64,000 nt of DNA, taken from NCBI RefSeq assembly GCF_003255815.1, contig NC_037673.1, positions 176,531,659 to 176,595,658 of the forward strand, given 5' to 3'. Made by a program: the position numbers and the translations under genes. Shown here in pieces: positions 12,001-23,700 of the stretch; positions within the stretch are counted from its first letter, which is position 1; every line of letters begins with the position of its first letter. The notes beneath the pieces are model-generated. The model had not been told where the DNA came from, did no database searches, and saw only the letters and a program-made list of their open reading frames with translations. The stretch comes from Theropithecus gelada. Taxonomy: Eukaryota > Chordata > Mammalia > Primates > Cercopithecidae.

Positions 12001-15000
12001 CAATGAAAGGAACCAGTCCTATGAGAAGAACAGTGAATGCAGGGGCTGTGGCGGGGCACAGTGGGTTGGGTGTGGTGGGGCCAGGCTTTAGCTCTGGCGG
12101 GAGTGTGGGGGTTTGTGGGCTGTGGCAGGGAGTTTGGATTTTATTCTAACAACAGCAGGAAACCACTGGAGGGCCTTAAGCCGCGGGAGGATCATGGGGG
12201 CTGAATCAGGTTCTTACAAGTTTACTTAGGCTACCCTGTGGGGTAGAGGTTGCAGGGGGATGGAAGTGGGTGCAGACAGAGAGGCTCTGCTTGTAGGGAG
12301 AAGGTGTACCCCCAACCCCCCATTTACTGCAGACCTGCAGACTTCCACCCAGAGGAGAAACGATGCCTGAGGGTGGGAATGTGATCCCCGGAGTTGGTGA
12401 AGGAAGGCAGTGGGCACACCGGGCTCAGTTCCAGTAGGGAGGACCTGGCGCCTGGCTGCAGACAGGAGCCCCCGCTTGGAGGCACCAGGCCAGCCTCCCC
12501 ACATCCCCTCACCTGTGCAAGCCACAGGCTACCTGCAGCCCCACCCTGGTGGCCACGGAGGGCAGGAGGGCTGTGGCCTCTACTAGGGCCAGGCAGAGTG
12601 TCAGGAGCTCCACCAGACGCTGGCTCCTGAGGCTGCTGCACACGGGCTCTAGAGGACACCTGCCTTTCATGATTTGCTGCAGTTCCATCTGCAAGGTCTG
12701 GATGGCTCGAGATGGGTCATCACTGGCCGAGCGCTTGACCCGGTGAATGGAGAGTTTCCCATCAGCCGCTGCGGCAATGTCGTCGTCCTCCAGGAAGATG
12801 ACCCGGTTGGTGTGCTCTATGATGGCGCTGGGGGAAGGGAAACGGGCATCATCAGGCCCTGCCCTGAGCAGTTACGAGGCAGCAGCCCCTGCCGGTTCCC
12901 AAGCGTGGGGGCCACATCGTTGGCATTTCAGGAGGGACAGAGACACCACACGGAAAACACTGATTTGCAGGTGAATCTTCCTCTTCTCCACTCTTCCTCC
13001 CGTCCCCACGGAATTATTTTGATGCCAGTCCCAGACATTATATCATTTCTTCTGTAAACACTTTAGCTCTAAAACGGTTTTAACCTACTATAATACCATA
13101 ACCATATCTAAAATTAATAGTTGTTCCTTTATATCATCAAATATTCAGCATGTTCACGTTTCTCCAATAATCTCATGGCTGTCTTTTTATAACTGGTTTC
13201 TTCAAATCAGGATCCAAACAATGTCACCTCTGGAGGATACTCGAGAACCAACACATTATTCTGAGTCGTGAAGGGAAAGAATAAAGCATTCATCCTGCCT
13301 TTCTAAACAATTTGTCTTTCAGGACAACCACATACTGTATGAAGGCAAGTCTCTCTAAGAAGTGATACAGCTAGTAACGAAGAAATAATAGAATTAGAAT
13401 AATTAATTTATGAACTCCTAATTATTAATAGCTCTAATCAAGGACCATCCATTGCTGTTGAAACCAGAAGGTGAAAAGCTGGACGAAGCTTTATCATGGA
13501 TGGATAAGGCTGGCAACACTCAAACCCCTGATGGCTCTCGGCACAGAAGGAGAGCCGGTGAGACATTGTCTGCCTCCTGATGGAAGGACACACCACCAAC
13601 TATGTATTCTTGCCAAAAAAATCAAACCTGAGTAAGACTGAGCTTTTAACACTCGTAAACTCCAGTGTACAGGGAAACAGAGGAAGATGGTAAATAACAC
13701 CAGGGGGTGCACTCAGCAAATCCCAGACAACGGGAAACTCATCAGGACAAAATACCTAGTTTCCCTTTTTTTTTTTTTTTTTTGAGACGGAGTCTCGCTC
13801 TGTTGCCCAGGCTGGAGTGCAGTAGCGTGATCTCGGCTCACTGCAACCTCCGCCTCCCGGGTTCCCGCCATTCTCCTGCCTCGGCCTCCCGAGTAGCTGG
13901 GACTACAGGTGCCCACCACCATGCCCGGTTAGTTTTTTTGTCTTTTTTAGTAGAGACAGGGTTTCACTGTGTTAGCCAGGATGGTCTCGATCTCCTGACC
14001 TTGTGATCCGCCCGCCTCGGCCTCCCAAAGTGCTGGGATTACAGGCGTGAGCCACCGTGTCCAACCAAGACCTAATTTCTTACACAGGCACATACATGTA
14101 CACAAAGAGCCCTAAAAGTAATCTACAAGCTATGCCTACCAAAGAAACATAGGGTCATTGTGTTTATTTTTATAATTTTCTCTGTATGGAAAGGAATAAT
14201 GATTTTTTTCCCTTGAGATCATAATACAAAGTGTCTTTTTAAATAATTTTAAGTTTGAAAAGTTGCTAAATGAACAAGAATGGTAATTAATGGTGTATAG
14301 TTGTGGTATAAACCATCAGGTCGGGCTTGAAGGATTACTGGATAAAACACTCTTGGCCGGGTGCCCTGGGTCACACCTGTAATCCCAGCACTTTGGGAGG
14401 CCGAGGCGGGTGGATCACCTGAGGTCAGGAGTTTGAGACCAACCTGGTCAACATGGTAAAACCCTGTCTCTACTAAAAATACAAAAATTAGCTGGGTGTG
14501 GTGGCGTGCACCTGTAATCCCAGCTACTCGGGAGGCAGAAGAATCACTTGAACCCAGGAGGTGGAGGTTGCAGTGGGCTGAGATTGTGCCACTGCACTCC
14601 AGCCTGGGTGACAGAGCAAGACTTCGTCTCAAAAAAAAGAAAAGAAAAAAAAAAAACCACTCTCATTCTATCAAGAGCCACACCCACACGTGAATGCCTG
14701 AAAATGGACACTTAACTCCTGGTACAAAGGTAAGGAGGGAAACGATCAAGGTCTAAGGCTCTAAGAGAGGTATATCCAGCCAGATCCTAGGAAGAAACAG
14801 ATAGAAGGATGGCAAGCCACTGTACTGGAAAAAGTATTTTAAACAAAACTTTGTATATACAAATAACTTTGTATACATTGTATAAAAGTATACAAATAAC
14901 TTTGTATACGTTGTATAAATGTATACTAATAACTTTGTATACGTTGTATAAAAGTATACTAATAACTTTGTATACGTTGTATAAAAGTATACTAATAACT

Positions 15001-17756
15001 TTGTATACGTTGTATAAATGTATACAAATAACTGTATACGTTGTATAAATGTATACAATAACTGTATACGTTGTATAAATGTATACAGAGTTTTGCATAA
15101 AAGTATACAGTTTTATACAAAACTCTGTCTAAAAGTATACTTTTTTTGTATAAAAAGTAGGCCAGGCGCGGTGGCTCAAGCCTGTAATCCCAGCACTTTG
15201 GGAGGCCGAGACGGGCGGATCACGAGGTCAGGAGATCGAGACCATCCTGGCTAACACGGTGAAACCCCGTCTCTATTAAGAAATACAAAAAACTAGCCGG
15301 NNNNNNNNNNNNNNNNNNNNNNNNNNNNNNNNNNNNNNNNNNNNNNNNNNNNNNNNNNNNNNNNNNNNNNNNNNNNNNNNNNNNNNAAAAAAAAAAAAAA
15401 AAAAAAAAAAAGTAGAACTATGGAGTGACAAGAAATAAAAATGGCCCCATCCTATCTCCAAGAGATCGACACTGCTTACCTTGTAGCATTAACCAACCAA
15501 CAATGCATGATCCATGTGTGTTTATATTTATGTGTGCAAGTACATATGTTTGTTTAAATATAATTATTTTATTTCCAAAATGAGTAGTAATGTAATCTAG
15601 TCATTAAGACCACTGACCCACAAGTTAGGCCTGAGGTGCACTCGGGGCCTCTGCCTCTTGCCAGTCCTGTGCCCGTGGACAACATCCATCGCCCCCTGGA
15701 GTGCCTGTCTCAGGTTCCGCCTCTGTAAACAGGAAAGAGTTGTGCCTTCCCCAGAGGTCGGTCGTGATTACTGGATGGGATCCTGGCGAGGCCCTCATAC
15801 CGTGCCCCGCACACACTGGCCACCATTGCCCAAAAGCTGGACAGCGTGCTCACATCTGGGAGGGCCGCCCGCCGTTCCTCTTTCTCAGCATGTGTTGTCT
15901 TTCTTGTCTCTACCTTACACATGACAGAATCACTTCCTGACGTTCCAAAGGTATAAACAAATAAAAGAATCTGGAGGGTCGAGCCGGGCGCGGTGGCTCA
16001 CACCTGTAATCCCAGTACTTTGGGAGGCTGAGGCAGGCGGATGATGACGTCAGGAGATGGAGACCATCCTGGCTAACACGGTGAAATCCCGTCTCTACTA
16101 AAAATACAAAAATTAGCCGGGCGTGGTGGGGGGCGCCTATAGTCCCAGCAACTCGGGAGACTGAGGCAGGAGAATGGTGTGAACCTGGGAGGCGGAGCTT
16201 GCAGTGAGCTGAGATTGTGCCACTACACTCCAAACTGGGTGACAGAGCCAGACTCCATCTCAAAAAAAAAAAAAAAAGAGAATCTGGAGGGTCTTAATTA
16301 CAACACAGAATTCACAGATTAATTTGGGGGAGAGTCAATATTTTTTAAAAACAACTTGTAATCATTAAATTAATTTTAAATGTTGAGTGCATTAATTTTT
16401 GAAAATAGCTACTCTGGAAGCTGAGGCAGGAGGATCCCTTGAGTCCAGGAGTTAGTTTGAGGACAGCCTGGGCAACTTAATGAGATCCCGTCTCAAAAAA
16501 AAAAAAAAAAAAAAAAAAAAAAGATGAGAATATTAAGCCTTCCTACTGAGGAATGTGGAATCTCTTCCTATATTCAAACCTCTTACTTCCTCACGGTAAA
16601 TTTCTGTAGTTTTCTCCAAATACGTTCTGGAGTATTTTTGTTAAAATTTACTCTAAGGAATTTAATTAAAGCATTTTTTTTTCCAGCTATGGTGAATAGT
16701 ATTGCTTTTTGGGTTCACCTAATGTTTGCTGACTGCCTCGTGCCTGGTCACGTGAGGTGACACCTGAGAACAGGGTGGACATGGTCCCACTCGAACCAGA
16801 TACAGCTTAGTGGCTAACGCCAGGATATAGGATTTCCACACCTTTACTCCCAGCTGCTAGTACTATCAGTTCTAACAGCCTTTTGGCTGGATTTAAAAAT
16901 GTATAATAGATAGTATTCCCTACAAACAATTATTTCCTCTCCTTTCAGGCATTCACGCCTTTTTTTTTTCTAAAAAAAGAAACCTCTGGCAGGGCATGCT
17001 GGCTCACGCCTGTAATCCCAGCACTTTGGGAGGCCGAGGGGGGTGGATCATGAGGTCAGGAGATGGAGACCATCCTGGCTAACACGGTGAAACCCAGTCT
17101 CTACTAAAAATACAAAAAATTAGCCGGGCGTGGTAGGGGGGCGCCTGTAGTCCCAGCTACTCAGGAGACTGAGGCAGGAGAATCACTTGAACCCAGAGGC
17201 ACAGGTTGCAGTGAGCCGAGACTGTGCCACTGCACTCCAGTCTGGGCGACAGAGCGAGACAAAATAAATAAATAAATAAAAATAAAAAAAGAAACATCCA
17301 TCGTATTTCATTGAATATAAGTTACTATTTATCGCTAAGATCACAATTAATTGACAAACTTCTAAGAAATAAAAGCTTCAACAAATTCTAATGGCACAAT
17401 GCCAAAATCTACAATTCTCTGTGTTTTAGAATCACTGAAATAACACCAGCATCTCGCTGGTATTCTCGGCGTGTTCTAAGGAGCACCATTTGGGAACGCT
17501 GCCCCAACCTCCGCGTTAGGTACGATGCTGGCTGTGCGTTCACCAGGCCTTGCCTCCCTGTCACTCCGGTTTCCCAGGAGATCTGACCTGGTGTCCTCCC
17601 TGCCTCACAGCACGGTCCTACTAGATGCTGGTCGGGAAAGAGAAAAACCATCAAGAATGGAAACATAGCAAAGGCCCAAGCCTTCGGGTCTTTGAAGAAA
17701 GTACCAGAGGTTACTATAGAGGTTTTCTACTTCAAATGGCAGGAAAGTGCTTTGGT

Positions 17757-17792
<36 letters not shown>

Positions 17793-20700
17793 CCTGTGTA
17801 ACTTTTTTTTTTTCCTGAAATGAGTATAAAGCAGAATTTCTCAAATTTCAAAATCGTTATTTGGTGGATTGATGAGAGCATGGACTTTAGAATCAATTGA
17901 AAAACTCCCTATGTCTTCGCTCTGTCTTTCACAAATGGTCTCAACCCCGGCAAAGGCAGGGAGGGCGCGGGAGGGACCGAGGTCTAGACACACCTGTCTC
18001 ATCTAAAGGGGGCAGCCTCTGAGCAGATCCAGACACCTGCCACCCGAGAGGGGGCTGCACGGCGTGCCCAGATCTGGTAGTTCTTCCAGAGAAGCCAGAG
18101 ATTCAGATTTTTCTGTGAAATCTCCAAATTTTACAACATTGGCAACTAACCCATTCATTTTGTGCAGGCTCAAAGCATTGTGCTCACCAGTGCGTCTGGC
18201 CTTTGGCCACCAGGGCTGCCTACCAGTCATGCAGGTGCTCCTAGGACAAGGACTCCAGGCCCAGGGCCAGGGATGGCTGAACTCTTTGGCCCTGCGACGT
18301 GCTGAGCCACGACAGCTCACATGGAAGGATGAGTAAGAACCGGCAGTATTTAGACAGGCATTCTTTGATTACATAATCCCAGGAAGGGAAGAGAAGAAGG
18401 CTCAGTTACCTCGCATCAGAAGCAAAGAAGAATTCCACGGCCTTGTCGCCCACAGCGTGCAGGCAGGCGGAGCTGTCCAGCCTCTTCATCCGTGTCTTAC
18501 AGATATTCTTCACATTCTCCAGAGTGCCTAGCAAATGGAGGAATGGGTTGCAAATCCCACTGGGATGTTTTGTTTGCATAACATGCAGCAAGGAACCAAT
18601 TTCCCCTCTGAATATGTGTGGGAGAAATTTGCAATTTTTAGCTTTGGCTATGTCAGCCAAATCGCGTAAAAGATCCCCAAATAGCACAGTACCACTGCAG
18701 AAGCATTTAAATGGCTACAGTGTGAGAGGAATGCAAACAAAAACAAATCAAAGAAGCACTCAAATCAAAGCCCAGTTGCTGTCATACAACGGCACTTCTG
18801 TGTATGTTTGACAATATACAAAATCATGATAAATTCACGTCCATAATAAAAAGCTTTAAAAAATGGAGCCAAGTCTCAGTTGCACAAAAACTTTTTAGAC
18901 CTGGAGCCGTGCGCCTGTTGGGTCTGGCTCAGAGTGGGGCTTCCTTGCCTCAGAGGGGAGCTGACCGCGCCCCGTGCCAGAGCAACTGCTGAGTCCTGCG
19001 ACACCAGGCAGCAGCTGCGCCGTTCCAGTACTTCTTGAGAAACTTACACGTCCTGTATAAGATGGGGATCTGTTCTGTGGAGAGCTTGTATTTGCTCCGG
19101 ACTCCGATGAGAAGGGGGCTGCCTCTCCTGTAGGGAGAAGGAGGCATCCCATTACCCATTGCCTTTGACACCCAGGGCTGGGTGTCTGCCCAGCATTGGA
19201 GGTAGGATCCCCAAATCCAGCCCTTTCCCAGGGGCGGAGGGTCCTGTTTAGGTCCCACAGGATGGAAAGGCCAGCTCCTGAGTCTCAGGTCCCTGACTTG
19301 GCATCACCCTCCTGCCCAGTAAGCCTGGTAACCTGTCCCACTCCCACCCTCCTAGGCCGGGCCTCCTCCAGTCCAGTCAAGTCCCCACGTGTGACCAACC
19401 CACACGGTTAGATGGCAGAGGCTGAGCGTTCGGCAGCGGATGAGGCGCTGGTGGGCCACGGGGCACTCTGGGTCTCCACCCAGCCAAGGCTGCAGCACAT
19501 CCCTCTAACAATAGGGCTCTGCACCCACCGTCTGCCCAAAGACCCCCTGTTGTTCCTTCCCTTCCCCAGCCCAGTTCTCTGGCATTAGAGGGCACTGGTC
19601 GGACTGACTTTTGTATATTCTCTACTTTGTAGGTGACATAAGGCGATTTATTGGGTGGTTGTCTCTGCCTGAGTGACACCCACAGATGAAGTTTAGAATC
19701 GTCACCCGGTGCCACGCAGACTTCATCATAAAGGGGACAATGACTGTCACAGGCAAAATCTCAGGGAGTCTGCAGCTGGCCAAGGTGAGGGGCCCTCACT
19801 CAGGCCTCCGGTCCCAGCGTCACTGTCTCAGCAACTGGAGCCGACTCTCTGAGCACTCGGCAGGGGATCTTTAGGAAAGAGCTGTAGGATATTTCCTTCT
19901 GATTCACAGCTTCTAGGGGTGAATGTGATTAAGAGCTCCCGATTTGGCCGGGCGCGGTGGCTCACACCTGTAATCCCAGCACTTTGGGGGGCCAAGGCGG
20001 GCAGATCATGAGATCAGGAGTTCGAGACCAGCTTGGCCAACATAATGGAACCCTGTCTCTACTAAAAATACAAAGATTAGCCGGGCATGGTGGCAGGCAC
20101 CTGTAATTCCAGTTACTTGGGAGGTTGAGACAAGAGAATCACTTGAACCCGGGAGGCAGAGGTTGCAGTGAACCAAGATCGCGCCACTGCACTCCAGCCC
20201 AGGGACAGAGCGAGACTCCATGTCTAAACAAATAAATAAATAAACAAAAAGATCTCATGATTTAAATGACATCCTGCTTCCAAAATCTCATCCTTTGCTC
20301 ATTCTTATAAATTACAACATGCAAATAAAATTTACCATGGGTGTGCACGGAAATAAGTGGCTCACTCTGGTAATGCATACACTCTAAACCTGCAGTTCTT
20401 AGAAACCAGGCAGGTAAAATTGCAGTAGTTACTAAAGGATGTGTGCCTTTTCCCCTCTAGACATTAATTTACTGATAAGAAAAAAGCACAGACAAACACT
20501 GTAATAAGACAATTTAAGAGAGCTGTTGCAAACACATGAATTAGAATACAATCCAGTAACATCTCACTTTAGGCGATTTCTTGCTAACGTACATCAATGA
20601 ACTAATGAAGTGCTTGCTCATCCGCCTGAATCCAGCCCACATACATCCATCATCCGTTAGCCTGACTCAATGCAGTTCCTAAATTTTTCTTCAACCATCA

Positions 20701-23700
20701 CAGACCTTGTTTTCCAGTCACATTGGCCTGTTTCGATCCCACTTAGGACTTCTCAAAGTGGGGGACAAAGTCTGGGGCTTTGAGGAAGATGCTATGAACA
20801 CTTTGAATATTTCAATCATTTATTGTCTAAAGCAAATCTGAGACATAGTTCTGGGGCCAGTGGGGAACTAGCATAAATAGTTTATAATAATGGCAGTGAG
20901 AAAGTAGGTGGTTATCTAATTTTCTTGGCAAATGACTCCACCAAATTTTATTGCTGTAGACTGAGCTCTGCTGTTTCTCTAGACCTTGAGACATAATTCT
21001 CCCAAGACAACCCGAAGATTGTCCTGGAGGTTATAGAGCCCTCAGCTACAGGCAATTTTGAAAAATAAAGCTTTATTGCTTCTTCACGCTGCCTTCTTCG
21101 GAGTTCATTAAAATAGTAAATCATGATAAAATTGGATTTAAAAAGGGCTTCTAAATTTGATATGAACCAACTGGTATTTTATAATTTTATGAATTGAAGG
21201 AATTAAATTCCAAATGGCAAATTAGTTCCAGTCTTAGAAAACGTTTAAAAAATGATGATAAACTCCTGTTGTTTCCTGCTGAGATACTATGCCAGTCTGG
21301 GAGAGACAGCCTCACCCTCTCCGGCCCAGTCTCCCAGGCCACAGGTTCATTCTAGACGGCTCCCCTGGGCTTCAGATGAAGTCCGCAGCCCACAGGGCAC
21401 TGAGGCCATTTAGAGCCGGCCTCTGTCCACCTCTCCACTCCCCGCAGCCTTTGAGGCCCTGGAGCGGTGTCCATTACCACCTTGCTCACCACTATCTCTC
21501 GTGCCTGGTACACAGCAGGTGTCAGTAAACACACTGAGCCTGGAACGCCTCCATCCCACCAATGCCTTGCACCATGCCCCACCTTGCCAACGGGGATCCT
21601 TGGAGGTCCCACTCCCTCTGGGCCCCTTGCCTGTGCTCATGCTGGTTCCTCTTCCCACTGCCTGCCTGACCCAGGCAGCCCCCTGCCTGCGGCTACCTGC
21701 CACTGCCCCCTGCCAGGTGAGGTGATGTCCTGTGCTGGGGTCCGGCACAGAGCATCACCATCATCTGCCCTTCTCTGCCCTCCTGCACAACTGTTCAGCC
21801 CTGCAAGGCAAGGACCAGGTCTGATGCCACTAAGTCCCCAGGGCCCAGCACACAGTAAGTGCACAGCAAGTATTAGCTGCATAGTTGGATGGATGGATGG
21901 ATGGATGGATGGATGGATGGATGGATGGATGGATGATCAACCCATCTGAATACAAACAGGATGGCACTTAATCTGTTTCTGTAAATCCGTGCAGCACTGG
22001 GGGCCCACGTAACAGAGGGACACATGGGGGCAACCAGGCTCTCTGGGCTGATTTCTGGGATGCTCCTTTGCGAAGCTGAAGCTTGAGCTCTGGGCCTTCA
22101 AGGCCTCTTCTGTACTGGATCTAAATCCATATTCACTTTGCTCCCTAGTTTCATGTTCATAATTTTGCACGCTTTTTCTTAAAGGGGGACCCCATATTGT
22201 ACAGGCTTCAAGCCCCACAAAACCTGGCTCTGCCCCATTTGTACAAATGTATTTATAGGTGGAATCTGTTGGCCACCTCTAAAAATCTGTGGAGATTTCA
22301 AATACAAATCCAACTTTCAGGTTTCTTTCTTTTTAAATTCAGAAGTGTAGCACCACCAGCCATGGGGGCGGGGGGACGTGGTCCCCGGGGCTGAACCACA
22401 GTTGTCCTTTAGAGACCACAAGTGCCTTCCAGCATGCCAGAGGCCCTACTTCTCCCCTCTCCCTGCAGCTCAGCGATTTTATTTCATTTCTTTCTTATGG
22501 GAAATGCCGGTGGGTTCCACCTCACCGTGTGGCAACAGCTTCTCCTGGGTAGTGGATGCTCTTGAAAACCAGCGCGAACGCACCTTCCTGAAAACACACA
22601 AACAAACAGTGAGGGTCAACTCGTTCTGCAGCCACGCTCTGCGGCCTGCCCACCGCCGAGATGGGTCCCCCAGGCCCCTCTTCATGGCGGGAGGTTCCTG
22701 GGGTCCGTCAGGGAGCTGAGGGCAGAACAGCGCATCTGCGGTGACATCACGAGGAAAAGCAAAACAGACGGGGCCACGGGAAGTACCACGAACTGGAAGT
22801 GTGAATTCCACGGTGAGTAACGTGCAGCATGCTTGCCCAGGCCCACAGGGAGCCTGGCAGGGGTGCCAGCTGGGCGGACAGGGGCAGTGAGAGTCACAGG
22901 AGATGATAGCTGGGGCCAGGCTGCCCTGCCCTGCTCAGGGACAGCACTTACTCAGCCCCTGTGAACTGCACTTTCGCTCAACACACGGTAGGGCCTGGGT
23001 TCAAGTCCTGGCTCCATCCCTTAACTGGGCTAGCCCGTTAGCCTTCTTTGGTCTCATTTTCCTCATCTGTGAAGGAAGTGACAACAGTGCCACCTGGCGT
23101 GGCTTCTGTGATGATAAGCCAGTGCACTGAGCCTGGCATAGGGGGACCCGAGAGAAGACAGGTTGTTATTATCGTTACTGCTATTATCATTTCCGTGAAT
23201 ATGACTGTCGCTCGCCCTCTGGGCCTCAGCTGGTGAGTTTGTGCAAAGTCAGAACTAGAATCCAGTTCTCCTAACACAAGAATCCAGATGGTTTTCCGAC
23301 TTAAATTCTTGGTGTAAATTCCTCCCCTACGTCATGACCATCCTGTACTAACTCACCACAACCCTAGCAGAGCTCAGTTATGTATAACCAGCTGCAAATC
23401 TGAATTTCCACATGAAATCCTCCAAGTGTGGGAGCCACAGGCAGCCCCAGGCCCTGTGTGGTCAGCGTGTTGGGTCCAGGTTGCCAACTCAGCTACAAGA
23501 CCAGAGGAACCTGAGTCAGCGTCCCCAGGCCTCAGCAGGGCTTTCAAACCGCCATAAACCAGGGGGCTTTAGGCAGACCCTGGTGCTTCTGTCAACCACA
23601 AAATAGGACTGAACAGAAAAACACTGCTCATTCTCTGCCAAAAAGAGCCCTGTACTGTCCCAGGTAGGAAAAGTCTTAAGTTTAAAAGTGTCATTATGAG

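Larger units (their letters stand above)
12828..18409 (-). other. GFPT2 intron 9
   Basis: 5.58 kb, the second-longest intron. It holds an L1M fragment (13.0-13.26 kb), Alus at 13.8, 14.4, 15.2, 16.0, 16.4 and 17.0 kb, a 33-bp AT-rich minisatellite (14.85-15.1 kb), an assembly gap (15.3 kb) and a (TC)n(TG)n tract (17.76 kb). The stretches 13.27-13.75, 16.52-16.97 and 17.8-18.4 kb show no feature. Confidence 0.9.
19128..22525 (-). other. GFPT2 intron 7
   Basis: 3.4 kb with one Alu (19.95 kb) and an L2-like tail running into a (GGAT)n tract (21.75-21.93 kb). The AT-rich part from 20.26 to 21.28 kb shows nothing that I can identify. Confidence 0.9.

Noticed and set aside
12653..12663. GT donor at 12659-12658 as the true end of exon 10
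   Set aside because: It gives Lys-Gly-Arg-stop with exon 11. Only the GC donor keeps the conserved protein.
14753..15098. YTTYTK-type open frames on both strands
   Set aside because: They are created by the 33-bp unit length of an AT-rich minisatellite.
16405..16522. Possible tRNA or 7SL gene
   Set aside because: The 7SL/tRNA-like similarity comes from an Alu monomer with a poly-A tail.
18528..19047. Possible alternative exon equivalent to the GFPT1 muscle exon
   Set aside because: I could not find a framed segment with convincing splice sites in intron 8.
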